The notes under the pieces were generated by a model that saw only the letters and a program-made list of their open reading frames with translations, did not search any database and was not told the DNA's origin. This document shows positions 1 to 8,727 of a stretch of DNA of 64,000 nt, piece by piece; position 1 is the stretch's first letter; each line of letters begins with the position of its first letter. Location of the stretch: the NCBI GenBank assembly GCA_963788145.1, contig CAWBFQ010000002.1, positions 310,001 through 374,000 of the forward strand, written 5' to 3'. The position numbers were made by a program, and so were the translations under genes. The DNA comes from UTCFX2 sp963788145. Lineage in GTDB: Bacteria > Chloroflexota > Anaerolineae > Anaerolineales > UBA4823.

Positions 1-1015
1 GAGGCATTCCCGGCCTGGCTGGTCGGGCGGTTGTTTTCAGACCGGCAGGAACAGGCTGGTCGATGGGCGGCGGAGCGGGTTTCTCCACCACGGAGGGCTT
101 TTCCTGCTCCACCGGCGCTTCCACCGCGGCGGGCGGCTTTACAGTCGGCTGCGGCTGCACCGGTTGGATTTTCTGCAATCCGCCCAGCGCCGCAACCAGC
201 GCACCGGCGCTCTGCAAGCGCTCATCAGGGTCGCGCTGGAACGCCTGCGCCAGCACATACCCAACACCCTGCGGCACGTCCTCCGGCCACGCTTCCGGCA
301 ACTCAGCCCCCTTCAACACATGGCGGGTCATGATCACCGGCGGGGTCTCGCCTGCGAACAACACCTGCCCGGTCAGGGCCTCATAGACCACACACGCCAG
401 GGCATATTGATCCGTCGCGGGTGTGGCCGGCTTGCCCTCCCAGATCTCCGGGGCGATATAGGATGGCGTGCCAAGCACCGCGCCGGTGTGGCTGGTCAGC
501 CCGGTGCTCATCATCGCCCGGGTCAGGCCAAAATCGGTCAGGATGAAGTCGCCCTCCGGCGTGCGCAGGATGTTGCTCGGCTTGACGTCCCGGTGCAGAA
601 AGCCCTGCCCGTGTGCGTAATCCAGCGCCGAGCCGATCTGCTCGGCCATCTTCAAGGTATCTTCCCATGAAAGCGGGGCATTCTCTTTCAGGATTTTATC
701 CAGCGACTGTCCAGGATAGAAGCGCATCGCGATAAAGTAGCGCCCCTCGGCCTCGCCCATATCCAGCACGGTGGCGATGTTCGGGTGAAACAAGCCGGCT
801 GCCGAGCGCGCCTCGTGGATGAAACGCTCGAAGGCCGCCGCGTCCACCACCAGCGAGGGCTTGAGCACCTTGAGCGCGACTTCACGCCCCAGCACCTCAT
901 CTCGGGCGCGGTACCACGTCCACGGGTCGCGCCTGAGCCGAGCAGTTGAGATTAATTCGTATTTGCCGAGTGTGGGTTTACCATCTTTGTTTTTCCTGAC
1001 ACAACGAAATCCCAT
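1..1015 (-). pseudogene. Ser/Thr protein kinase (copy 1), damaged N-lobe, cut by window edge
   Basis: An open frame runs from an ATG at 1015 off the left edge. It encodes a PknB-type kinase nearly identical in DNA to the copy at 2469-3098, with the catalytic HRDVKPSN and DFGL motifs, followed by a Pro/Val-rich linker (positions 1-190). The first six codons read MGFRCV, which is the end of an FGE domain, so the kinase is fused to the tail of the gene before it and has no start of its own. Three single-base insertions relative to copy 2 (about 905-950) scramble the glycine-rich loop: the GSGATADVY loop is lost although the frame recovers at YRARDEV. ATP binding should be impaired. I infer a recombined pseudogene; sequencing error is the alternative. 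Confidence 0.75.
284..912. repeat. Direct repeat of kinase DNA, partner 2469-3098
   Basis: About 630 bases match 2469-3098 with only scattered mismatches and a nearly constant offset of about 2185. The repeat covers most of the kinase domain. Homology ends abruptly at the C-terminal side, where the two genes differ fully. This is the kind of repeat that drives unequal crossing-over. Confidence 0.85.
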
Positions 1016-2166
1016 AAAATATTAACTATCGCTGGGATCATGGCACAGCTATGACGCTGCCGCAGCCAATACATGAGCCAATGGTCCATTTCGAATATCG
1101 GGTGGAAATCCTCCTAGAGCCGGTTGGATTTCGATAGGGTGATTGTTTAAAGTATATCCCTGATCTGCCCCGAGGCCCATGGTAGAACCTATCCAGCCAA
1201 TCCAATCGTCCCCACGGGCTATCACTATCAGATATCAACCAAACCTCCCAATTATCACCATTACCATCGTTGATCGTGCAAGTACATCCCAAAACCAGGG
1301 ATGCCGTGCACCAAGCGCACTAAAAAACCAGCAAATTTGGAGATTCCCGGTTATGAACTGTTTCCCCAGGGGAAGAATCGTCCATCGTTCCTCGAGCAGC
1401 TTTTTCCAATTCTGGGCGGTAGGAAGCCTACGTCCTGCCCACTCACAAAAATCCTTCGCTTGGAACCAATCCACATTCATTACCGGATAATCATCAATTC
1501 CTTATTGAAGAAATAATACTTCCGCGAATTTGATTTCCTTTCACTAGGCGGAGAACAACCACCTGTCATCCGATACACGTTTTATAAAAACATTCCGAAA
1601 ATGAATTTGTTACTTCAGTTTGATCAACCCAAAATGTGATCCAAGTAAACGACAGTGGGAAAGCGTTGCATTGTCCATCACCAAACCAGGAGATTTTGAA
1701 ATTTCAACGATGGATCTATTGAGGAATATGATCTGGACAATATGTTCTCAATTGAGCCCATCAAGAATTCACCCTCAGGAACATACACAAGCGGCATATT
1801 ATCCTTCTCGGACAAGACAATGGATCCTATTCCTAGAGTAGCTTCAACAGTCGGAGCAATTTGGTTGGAAGTAGGTTCAGGTGTAAATGTGAGCGTTACT
1901 TCTTTTTCCGCTATTAGAACAGTCTTAGTTGGATTATTAAGAACAGGTGTAGTTGATATAACCACCGGGGTAACGATCATCACTTGTTCAGTGGGTACTA
2001 GTTCAGACGAGGATGAAATGATATTTTTAAGCTGGGCGGAAATGGCTACACACACTATTACGATCAGAATAAACACCCGTCCAATGATCAGCGGTACATT
2101 GGAACTCTTCCGCTGTGGAGAATGTACTGGTAACGTCGATGGAACTGGCCGAGATACGTTTTGCAT
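1016..2166 (-). pseudogene. Transmembrane linker plus FGE-fold domain, frameshifted remnant
   Basis: This is the 3' continuation of the kinase at 2088-3167, in a shifted frame. An ORF from 2166 gives a hydrophobic segment (VPLIIGRVFILIVIVCVAIS), a Thr/Pro/Val linker and the FGE opening (LVYVPEGEFLMGS). Further FGE pieces follow in different frames: FWVDQTEVTN near 1640, DFCEWAGRRLPT near 1440, and a GFRCVR tail at about 1000-1015. At least four indels separate them. The 1040-1330 stretch is open in one frame (with the acidic motif NDGNGDNW), but I cannot match it to the usual FGE core. The parent gene was kinase-TM-FGE, like the later ones in this window. Confidence 0.7.
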
Positions 2167-3167
2167 CTCGCTGGAGTGATGTTCTTTTGGATTGACTTTC
2201 GCAGATTCTTCAGCCCACGTATGCCAATTCCTTGTTCAGAAGGAGCGGCTGTTGGTTTTGCCCTTTCAATCTCAGCTTCTTCTCGAGAAGGTTGTTTAAA
2301 TTCATCGATTTTAATCCCATCGCTTGCTGGCAGAGCGACTCCCAAATATGTCGCTGTATTAAACTCCTTAAGCTTTAACACAAATTCCAAGGAATTCGGG
2401 TACCGTCTGGCTGAATCTTTATCGAGCGCATTCCGTATAACATTCGTAACGCCGACCGGCGTCCCCTCCGGCCACGCTTCCGGCAACTCGGCTCCCTTCA
2501 ACACATGGCGGGTCATGATCACCGGCGGCGTTTCACCCGCGAACAGCACCTGCCCGGTCAGGGCTTCATAGACCACACAAGCCAGGGCATATTGATCCGT
2601 CGCGGGTGTGGCTGGCTTGCCCTCCCAGATCTCCGGGGCGATATAGGATGGCGTGCCAAGCACCGCTCCGGTGTGGCTGGTCAGCCCGGTGCTCATCATC
2701 GCCCGGGTCAGGCCAAAATCGGTCAGGATGAAGTCGCCCTCCGGTGTGCGCAGGATATTGCTCGGCTTGACATCTCGATGCAAAAAGCCCTGCCCGTGGG
2801 CGTAATCCAGCGCCGCGCCGATCTGCTCGGTCATCTTCAAGGTATCTTCCCACGAAAGCGGGCCATTCTCCTTCAGGATTTTATCCAGCGACTGGCCGGG
2901 ATAGAAGCGCATCGCGATAAAGTAGCGCCCCTCGGCCTCGCCCATATCCAGCACGGTGGCGATGTTCGGTTGAAACAACCCGGCCGCCGAGCGCGCCTCG
3001 TGGATGAAACGCTCGAAGGCCGCCGCGTCCACCACCAGCGAGGGCTTGAGCACCTTGAGCGCGACTTCGCGCCCCAGCACCTCATCACGGGCGCGGTACA
3101 CGTCCGCGGTCGCGCCCGAGCCAAGTAGTGAGATCAGTTGGTATTTGCCGAGAGTTTTTGCATCCAT
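2088..3167 (-). CDS. PknB-type Ser/Thr protein kinase, 3' end frameshifted
   Basis: The 359-residue ORF starts MDAKTLGKYQLISLLG and holds a full kinase domain (about residues 8-270). It has the glycine loop GSGATADVY, the VALK lysine, HRDVKPSN, DFGL and an APE-like APEIW. Near 2175 the frame breaks. The last 25 residues are out of frame, and the true continuation (TM plus FGE) lies in the next frame at 1678-2166. Such kinases phosphorylate Ser/Thr on cytoplasmic partners; no substrate can be named. The start has no close competitor and follows a 70-base gap carrying a perfect inverted repeat. Confidence 0.8.
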   Translation of the reverse strand: MDAKTLGKYQLISLLGSGATADVYRARDEVLGREVALKVLKPSLVVDAAAFERFIHEARSAAGLFQPNIATVLDMGEAEGRYFIAMRFYPGQSLDKILKENGPLSWEDTLKMTEQIGAALDYAHGQGFLHRDVKPSNILRTPEGDFILTDFGLTRAMMSTGLTSHTGAVLGTPSYIAPEIWEGKPATPATDQYALACVVYEALTGQVLFAGETPPVIMTRHVLKGAELPEAWPEGTPVGVTNVIRNALDKDSARRYPNSLEFVLKLKEFNTATYLGVALPASDGIKIDEFKQPSREEAEIERAKPTAAPSEQGIGIRGLKNLRKSIQKNITPARCKTYLGQFHRRYQYILHSGRVPMYR

Positions 3168-3200
3168 GTCAACCTCTTGAATTCTTGATCCTGGTTATCC

Positions 3201-3232
3201 AGCCCCGCAGGGTTTAGAGAACCCTGCGGGGC
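3201..3232. repeat. Perfect 13-bp inverted repeat, terminator-like
   Basis: AGCCCCGCAGGGT (3201-3213) pairs with ACCCTGCGGGGCT (3220-3232) around a 6-base loop. On the plus strand it is followed by ATTTTAT. On the minus strand, the strand of both neighbours, there is no T-run after it. It sits between the SPFH gene stop and the next kinase. It may slow transcription or be a dispersed palindrome; a similar one lies at 21881-21915. Confidence 0.7.
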
Positions 3233-3243
3233 TATTTTATAAA

Positions 3244-5574
3244 TCAAAGCTCGCCTTCAAATTTCTTGCCGCAGAACGGGCAGAAGCGTTTGGTTACTTC
3301 CACCTGCCGACCGCATTGCATGCAGGTCCGGGTCTCGACCGGCCCGGAATCCTGACCGGCAGGTGGATAGCTCACCGTCCCACCTCCCGGCGAAGTGATG
3401 ATCACCTGGGGGTTGCCCTTGTTGGAGGCCTGGGCGACGTCGCGGGCGATCTGGGCGGCAGTCTGCAAACCGGTCTCGTACATGTCCTTTTGCAGCTGGC
3501 CTTGCTCGCGAGCGGTTTCGCGCTGCTTCTCCAACTGGTCTTGCAGTTGGGTGTACATCTGGTCATAGAGCGCTTTCATCTCTTCCCGGCTGGCGCTGTT
3601 TTTGCTGGCTAGCAGTTCAGCCAGCGCTTTGGCCGCCTCCGGCGAGCGCTCGGAAACCCGCGCCAGGATCGCCTCCGGGCTCATCTCCTTCATCGCCTCG
3701 GTCTCGCTCAACTCTTTAATCATGCGGGCGTTTTCTGGATTGGCCAGCACCATCGCCCCGGCCTGTCCGAAGGCTTTCAGCAACTCGATCCGAGAAAGCT
3801 CAAAATCTTGCTCAGCTTTCTTTCTTTCCAAATCCTGCACATGCTTCTCACGCATCTCGCGCAGGCGCAGATCAACCTCCTGCTGCTGGGTGCGCAGGCG
3901 CATTTCCAACTGTCGGTTTTCGATCTCGAGCTGGTTCAGCGCGCGTTGGTGCTCCTTGCGCAATTCCTGGGCATCCATCTTCTCGAGCATCAGCAGGCCA
4001 AATTCGGCTTCCAGCCGGTCGGCTTCGAGCTCTTCGCGGCGGGTCTGAGCCTGAGCTTTGGCGTCTTCGACCCAGCGGATACGGGCGTCCAGCTCGTCCA
4101 TCTTCTGCTGCTCGCGGCGGAAGTCGTTCTGCATCCGGTCGACCTTGATTTGCAATTCGGCTCGCTGCAACTGGATATAGAACGATTCTTCCACCCGGCG
4201 GCGCTCCAGGCGGGCGTTGAACTCGAAATCCTGCTCGCTCAGGTCTTGGCGCAGCTTCAATTCAGCTATGCGCAATTCATAGCCCTGCTCCAGGTCCAGC
4301 CGAGCCAATAGATGCGTACGCGCCCGCTCGTGATCCTGCTTTTCCTCGTCCCAGGTGCGCAGCAATTCTTGGCGCTCATGCTCACGCAGCAACTTCTCGC
4401 GGTCGATCTCGTCCATGAATCGCTCGAAATCAGCCGTGGAGCGCACATCGTTCATCCGGTCGCTCAACACCGCCTGGCGCATACGCTGATACAGTTCCAC
4501 CCGGCGCTCTTCCAACTCCACCTTGCGGGTTTCATCCGCCAGGGTGAGCAGGTCGGTGTTTTTCTGCACCTCCTGATAGCGGCGCTGAAAGTCCAGGTTG
4601 GTCTCTGCCCGGCGCAGGTCGTATTCCTTGCGCAGGTCCTCCAGCCTGGCCTGGGATTCCAGATCCAAACCGGTTTCTTGCTCGGCTTTGCGCAGCTTGA
4701 CCTCTGCCATGATCTTATCGGCAGCCATATCTTTGTCGAGCAGGTTGGCGTCAGCGTATTTTCCCTGGATGGCCTCGAACGGCTCCAGGTTCAATTCTGC
4801 CGTGCGTACCTGGATGAAATGCAGCCCGCTTTGGGCGAAGGTGGTGCGCAGCGCTTCTTCCAGCGCGATCTCGAGGCGCGCCAGTTGGGATGGGTCGTCA
4901 GCCAATTCTTGCAAGCTGTGCTGGCGCAGCCAGCGGTCGGCGACCGCGATGATTTCCGGATAGAGGTACTGGCGCACATCCTCTTTGCTCAGGCGCTCGC
5001 GGCTGGAGAGCATGTTGACCACGAACTTGCCAGGGTCGCCGATATCCACCTGCAGGCGCAACGTCAAGCCAATTGGCAGCGGGTCGCTGGTGAAGCGCCC
5101 GCCCAGGTGAAACTCCAGGTCAGCCGGAGTGACATCCACCAGCAAGGCGGTGACATGGGCCGGGATTGCCCCGGTGATCCAATCACGCGCCCGCAGAAGG
5201 ATATTATCCATGGTATAAAGACCCGGCGGCATGATCCCGTGGGTTGCGCCGTGCTCCAGGATCATCGCATTGGTGCCCATCTCCACGTTCAGACCGCGCC
5301 GCAGCAGACCTTGCAGGTCATCCACCACCACCCGCACAGCAAATTCATCCGGCCTGCGCGCCCAGCGGTTGCGCTGCACGTCCGCGACCGCGCTCTCTTC
5401 CAGGCTGCGACCGCAGTTGCCGCAGAAAGCCGCGTCGCCGCGGTTCTCGAACCCGCAATTCCCGCAGCGACGGATACCACCCGCCATGCGCTCCCCGCAT
5501 TCGCCGCAAAAATTGACGTCTTTCGCCACCTCTGCGCCGCAATTAGGGCAAGTACGTACATTTTTAAAGATCAT
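3244..5574 (-). CDS. SPFH/band-7 protein with double zinc ribbons and long coiled coil
   Basis: 776 residues. Two N-terminal zinc ribbons (C9, C12, C23, C26 and C37, C40, C51, C54) are followed by an SPFH-type domain (about 80-330). A very long charged coiled coil (about 330-640) comes next, then a Gly/Pro linker and a third zinc ribbon (C751, C754, C765, C768). SPFH proteins build membrane-bound scaffolds. Zinc-ribbon SPFH proteins such as B. subtilis YdjI act with PspA, an ESCRT-III relative, at damaged membrane. Here the likely partners are the AAA+ ATPase at 20667 and the coiled-coil protein at 21929. No transmembrane helix is evident. The gene is intact and clean, unlike the kinases beside it. 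Confidence 0.85.
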   Translation of the reverse strand: MIFKNVRTCPNCGAEVAKDVNFCGECGERMAGGIRRCGNCGFENRGDAAFCGNCGRSLEESAVADVQRNRWARRPDEFAVRVVVDDLQGLLRRGLNVEMGTNAMILEHGATHGIMPPGLYTMDNILLRARDWITGAIPAHVTALLVDVTPADLEFHLGGRFTSDPLPIGLTLRLQVDIGDPGKFVVNMLSSRERLSKEDVRQYLYPEIIAVADRWLRQHSLQELADDPSQLARLEIALEEALRTTFAQSGLHFIQVRTAELNLEPFEAIQGKYADANLLDKDMAADKIMAEVKLRKAEQETGLDLESQARLEDLRKEYDLRRAETNLDFQRRYQEVQKNTDLLTLADETRKVELEERRVELYQRMRQAVLSDRMNDVRSTADFERFMDEIDREKLLREHERQELLRTWDEEKQDHERARTHLLARLDLEQGYELRIAELKLRQDLSEQDFEFNARLERRRVEESFYIQLQRAELQIKVDRMQNDFRREQQKMDELDARIRWVEDAKAQAQTRREELEADRLEAEFGLLMLEKMDAQELRKEHQRALNQLEIENRQLEMRLRTQQQEVDLRLREMREKHVQDLERKKAEQDFELSRIELLKAFGQAGAMVLANPENARMIKELSETEAMKEMSPEAILARVSERSPEAAKALAELLASKNSASREEMKALYDQMYTQLQDQLEKQRETAREQGQLQKDMYETGLQTAAQIARDVAQASNKGNPQVIITSPGGGTVSYPPAGQDSGPVETRTCMQCGRQVEVTKRFCPFCGKKFEGEL

Positions 5575-5650
5575 GACATCCTCCTGTTTTCTTCAGCACG
5601 GATTATCCAAATTGATTCCGAATCGATCATAACCAATGTTGCAACCAACG

Positions 5651-7105
5651 CTATGCAGTGACTCGATAGGGTTGCTGCTGTTCCAGACTCGATTTGAGCG
5701 TCTGGCTACGGTTCTCAAACCGGTTGAGATAACCTTCCAGCCGACTCTCGATCTGATCCAAGACCGCCGGGGAGATCGCGGGGGTCTGAGTATCATCCTT
5801 GACCACCTGGCGGACGTCCTCGACCAGCGCCATGGTGCGCACCAGCAGATGCTCATCATAATCCAAATATTCCTGCCAGGCCTGGCTGCCAATTTTCAAA
5901 TCCGAAAGGTAAGGCGCTGAGCCGATCTGCATATCCTGCACCGCCAACGAGACCTGCTCAAAGCGGCCTTCCAGTCGGCGGATTTTCAGAGCCAGGTCTT
6001 CCCGGCCAGACTGGTAAACCTTGGCCCGCCAATCGTATAGCATGCTGCGAGCGTGATTCAGATCCTGGCTGCACTGCTGGCGCACCAGGGCGTCGATCCG
6101 CTCGCGTTTTCCGCCGGTAGGCCGATCCATCAATGTCACACCTTGCGAGACCCATTCTTCCTGGCGGTAGCGTTCTTGCTTGAGGATCAGGGCGCGCAGG
6201 CTCTCGAACAATATCCCGATCGCCGCCACCCACAGGGCAGTCAGCACTTCCCAAGGGCGATCCCAGCCATACTGATGCGAAAAAGAGAGCACCAGTTGGG
6301 TCAGTAGATATGCCACCAGCAACGTGAACGCCATCCACAAGGCCCGTCGCAACCACCACAAGCGGGGCGCAGTTGCCTCGTCCGGTAATTCGTCCTCTCG
6401 ATCCTTGCCCGAGGCGAGGTCCAACAGCCGCTCGATCAACCAGGCGCGCCTTACGGCTGCGCCGGCCGCCTCGCTGTTAGCCCATAGGCGCAGGCTGAGC
6501 GGACGGCTCGGAAACGGGCTCGTAGAGACTTCCGATGTCTTTGATATCTCGGAAGTCTGGACCAGACGCAGCCCGGCTTGTTCCAACAGACCCGGGTCTA
6601 CCTGGCGGATGAAATCCTGTAATTGGGCCTGGTTTTCGATCTCGGCCATCTTTTGATCCAATTCCACCTGCTGCAAGCGCTCGCGCAGCATCTGAACCTT
6701 CTCGGCGATCTCTGCCTTGTCGCTGCTCAAGCGGAAGGAGAGCACCTCCATTGAAAGAGCCTGCAGACCAGAACGGGTCAGATGTGGCTGCAGGCTTTGC
6801 AGGGCTTCAGAGGCCAGCCGGGAGGTGGGCAGCCCGCGCGCCAGGTCATCGGCGGCGTATTGCTTGACGAGTGGACCGAGGGCTTCGCTGAGCGGCAATC
6901 CACTCAGATCGAGCACCGGACCTGCGATCGTACCGGTCATGATGACCACGGTCTCGAAGAAGCGCCGCGGGTCGACGACTTGAAACTGCCCGCTCAGACT
7001 AACATCTAGCAATTGCCCATCGCCGCTGAGCAGATGACCGGAGAGCAGCCAGCCCGAGAAAGGCTGCGCCGGCACATACCCGGCCTTCATTCCCGCGCCC
7101 TCCAC
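5651..7105 (-). CDS. SPFH-like membrane protein, main part
   Basis: The 484-residue ORF opens with GTG at 7105 (ATG at 7090). Its first residues (LLSGDGQLLDVSLSGQFQVV, then DPRRFF) look like the core of an SPFH domain that normally starts earlier. The missing beginning is in the ORF just upstream (6999-7295), one frame away. Two hydrophobic segments (about residues 255-275 and 285-310) and coiled-coil stretches on both sides suggest a membrane-anchored scaffold. It lies between the zinc-ribbon SPFH protein and the HEXXGH protein, all on one strand and closely spaced. Function is inferred from the fold only. Confidence 0.65.
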   Translation of the reverse strand: MEGAGMKAGYVPAQPFSGWLLSGHLLSGDGQLLDVSLSGQFQVVDPRRFFETVVIMTGTIAGPVLDLSGLPLSEALGPLVKQYAADDLARGLPTSRLASEALQSLQPHLTRSGLQALSMEVLSFRLSSDKAEIAEKVQMLRERLQQVELDQKMAEIENQAQLQDFIRQVDPGLLEQAGLRLVQTSEISKTSEVSTSPFPSRPLSLRLWANSEAAGAAVRRAWLIERLLDLASGKDREDELPDEATAPRLWWLRRALWMAFTLLVAYLLTQLVLSFSHQYGWDRPWEVLTALWVAAIGILFESLRALILKQERYRQEEWVSQGVTLMDRPTGGKRERIDALVRQQCSQDLNHARSMLYDWRAKVYQSGREDLALKIRRLEGRFEQVSLAVQDMQIGSAPYLSDLKIGSQAWQEYLDYDEHLLVRTMALVEDVRQVVKDDTQTPAISPAVLDQIESRLEGYLNRFENRSQTLKSSLEQQQPYRVTA

Positions 7106-7295
7106 CCGTCAGGCGCTTGAAAGCTGGTAAGATCAGGCGTTTCCCCTCCGGAAAAGTGCGGCTTGTCTGATCCGGATAGATCACCACACCCAGGCGATTT
7201 GGGGGAATGATCAGCCATTTTCCGACCGCCCCGGGAAGGTCTTCCAGCCGATGGATCCTGCCAAGCGGCGTAATTTGGATTGTTTTTGAGTTCAT
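6999..7295 (-). CDS. N-terminal piece of the SPFH-like protein, split by a +1 shift
   Basis: ATG at 7295 has a good ribosome site (AAGGAG, 9-base spacing), better than the upstream ATG at 7355. Residues 1-60 (including VGKWLIIPPNRLGVVIYPDQ) are the start of an SPFH domain. After about 7105 the frame turns to junk, while the next frame continues the domain. One extra base in the G-rich stretch near 7095-7110 explains this. Either the gene is broken or the sequence has an error; I see no slippery heptamer supporting programmed frameshifting. Confidence 0.6.
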   Translation of the reverse strand: MNSKTIQITPLGRIHRLEDLPGAVGKWLIIPPNRLGVVIYPDQTSRTFPEGKRLILPAFKRLTGGGRGNEGRVCAGAAFLGLAALRSSAQRRWAIARC

Positions 7296-7359
7296 TTTTT
7301 CACACTCCTTCCAATAATTCCGTCTAATCGGATAAGCGCAAGCGTTGTGATCCAACAGT

Positions 7360-8706
7360 TCATGCTGATTTGAGTTCTGATGGCGCGATTAAGCTCAATT
7401 CTTGCTCCGTCCGCTGGGCTAAAGCACGCGGGTTATTGCGATCGGCGCCGAGCGGGAGTTTGCTCAAGATTGCCAGACGGGTATCCGGGTTCAAGGCCGG
7501 GTCTTTCTGGATCAGGTAATTCAGGTCGGTCAGCCCGACTTGACCAGGGACGAGATCGATGTTGAGGGCAATCAGCGCGGCGTAAGGCACGCACACCGGC
7601 CCCAGGTTTTGCTCGGCCTGGTTCAGCAGACAGTTTCCTAGTACATAACGCAACGGCAGGCCGCATTTCTGATGGATATAGGCATCAAAACGGGCTGGAT
7701 CCAGATTGTTCAGATAGCTCTGCGGAGATTGCAGAACCAACATGGCTTGCTGGATATCGGTCTTGGCATGCGCCTGACCATCGAACAAGATGGTTAATAC
7801 GTCAATCAACAAGTTGCTGGCTGATTCTCCAAACTCCAATACAAAAGGTAAATCCTGGATCACTTTCAGCAGATCATCCGGATCGAAGATTTCACCTAAT
7901 TTGCTCTCAAAAAGCAACGCTGCCAACAGATTAGCAATCCAGGTGGACCAGCCCTCCTCCGTGATCAGCGAATAGCGCAGGAGTGTATCCGAAAGCTCAT
8001 ATTGCAAATTTATCGCCGGGTCTTGGGATGTGCGTAGGTGGAAGTCGCGGGCAAATTGCAGTTTGCTCCGTCCCAAGCGACCCTCTACCTGTCCCAGGCG
8101 GGAATGGGAGGCCAGAAATCCATGCCCCAGCCACTCGTGCAGGATGGTCTTGACCACCTCTGGATATTGCCACAAATCTTGATATATTTCAGCCGCAGGT
8201 TTACTGTATCGAGATCGTTCAAACGACCAACCATTGATGAAGCAGCCCTGATCAGGCAAGAACACGCCCTGCGAGTGGGTATCTCCGCTTTGAAGCATGG
8301 CGTCTCGAATCCGATTTCGCTCGATTTCAGAGAGGTCATTATCTTTCAGGATGGCATCTAAATATTGTTCGAGGGTGAAACAGAAAACCACCTGTTCAGC
8401 GATATGGAGCGATGAAAAAGAAACCAGACCGAAAATCCGGTCAAAGAATTCTTGGATTTTTCGAAACAACTCCGAACCACCCACAGTGAGGCGGGCTGGT
8501 TGAGTGGGCGCGAGCTCGCGCAGATAGGCGCCCGGCTTCGGGAGGGTCAATTCCGCGGCCGGGCTGCTGCGGGAGCGCATTTGGCTCTCCTGCAGGGTCT
8601 GCTGGCGCATGCGCCGCAAATCCTCCTCCATTTGGCGCTGGTGTTGTTCAATCGATTGGTCCAGCTTCTTTTCAAATCCGGCACGGATATCATCAATTGG
8701 GCTCAT
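7360..8706 (-). CDS. Putative HEXXGH zinc metallopeptidase, otherwise unknown
   Basis: 448 residues, with a coiled N-terminal 45 residues and then a globular region. Residues 190-195 read HEWLGH and are followed by GF. This is the HEXXGH signature known from peptidase family M49 (dipeptidyl peptidase III), where two His and a later Glu bind zinc. A Glu pair (E250-E251, in ITEEGWSTW) lies about 57-60 residues further on, close to the M49 spacing to its EECRAE motif. The rest does not look like M49 to me, so the active site is an inference. It follows the PQQ-propeller gene by 21 bases and precedes the SPFH pair, suggesting one operon. The start follows GAGGTGAAAGG. Confidence 0.6.
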   Translation of the reverse strand: MSPIDDIRAGFEKKLDQSIEQHQRQMEEDLRRMRQQTLQESQMRSRSSPAAELTLPKPGAYLRELAPTQPARLTVGGSELFRKIQEFFDRIFGLVSFSSLHIAEQVVFCFTLEQYLDAILKDNDLSEIERNRIRDAMLQSGDTHSQGVFLPDQGCFINGWSFERSRYSKPAAEIYQDLWQYPEVVKTILHEWLGHGFLASHSRLGQVEGRLGRSKLQFARDFHLRTSQDPAINLQYELSDTLLRYSLITEEGWSTWIANLLAALLFESKLGEIFDPDDLLKVIQDLPFVLEFGESASNLLIDVLTILFDGQAHAKTDIQQAMLVLQSPQSYLNNLDPARFDAYIHQKCGLPLRYVLGNCLLNQAEQNLGPVCVPYAALIALNIDLVPGQVGLTDLNYLIQKDPALNPDTRLAILSKLPLGADRNNPRALAQRTEQELSLIAPSELKSA

Positions 8707-8727
8707 CCTTTCACCTCTATCAGATCT

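Noticed and set aside
4312..5661. Long plus-strand ORF opposite the SPFH gene (449 codons)
   Set aside because: It is a shadow of the coiled-coil coding sequence. Its composition is biased and it has no domain features.
6999..7355. Programmed frameshift in the SPFH-like gene
   Set aside because: No slippery heptamer, stimulatory hairpin or internal Shine-Dalgarno site is evident at the join. A plain indel is simpler.
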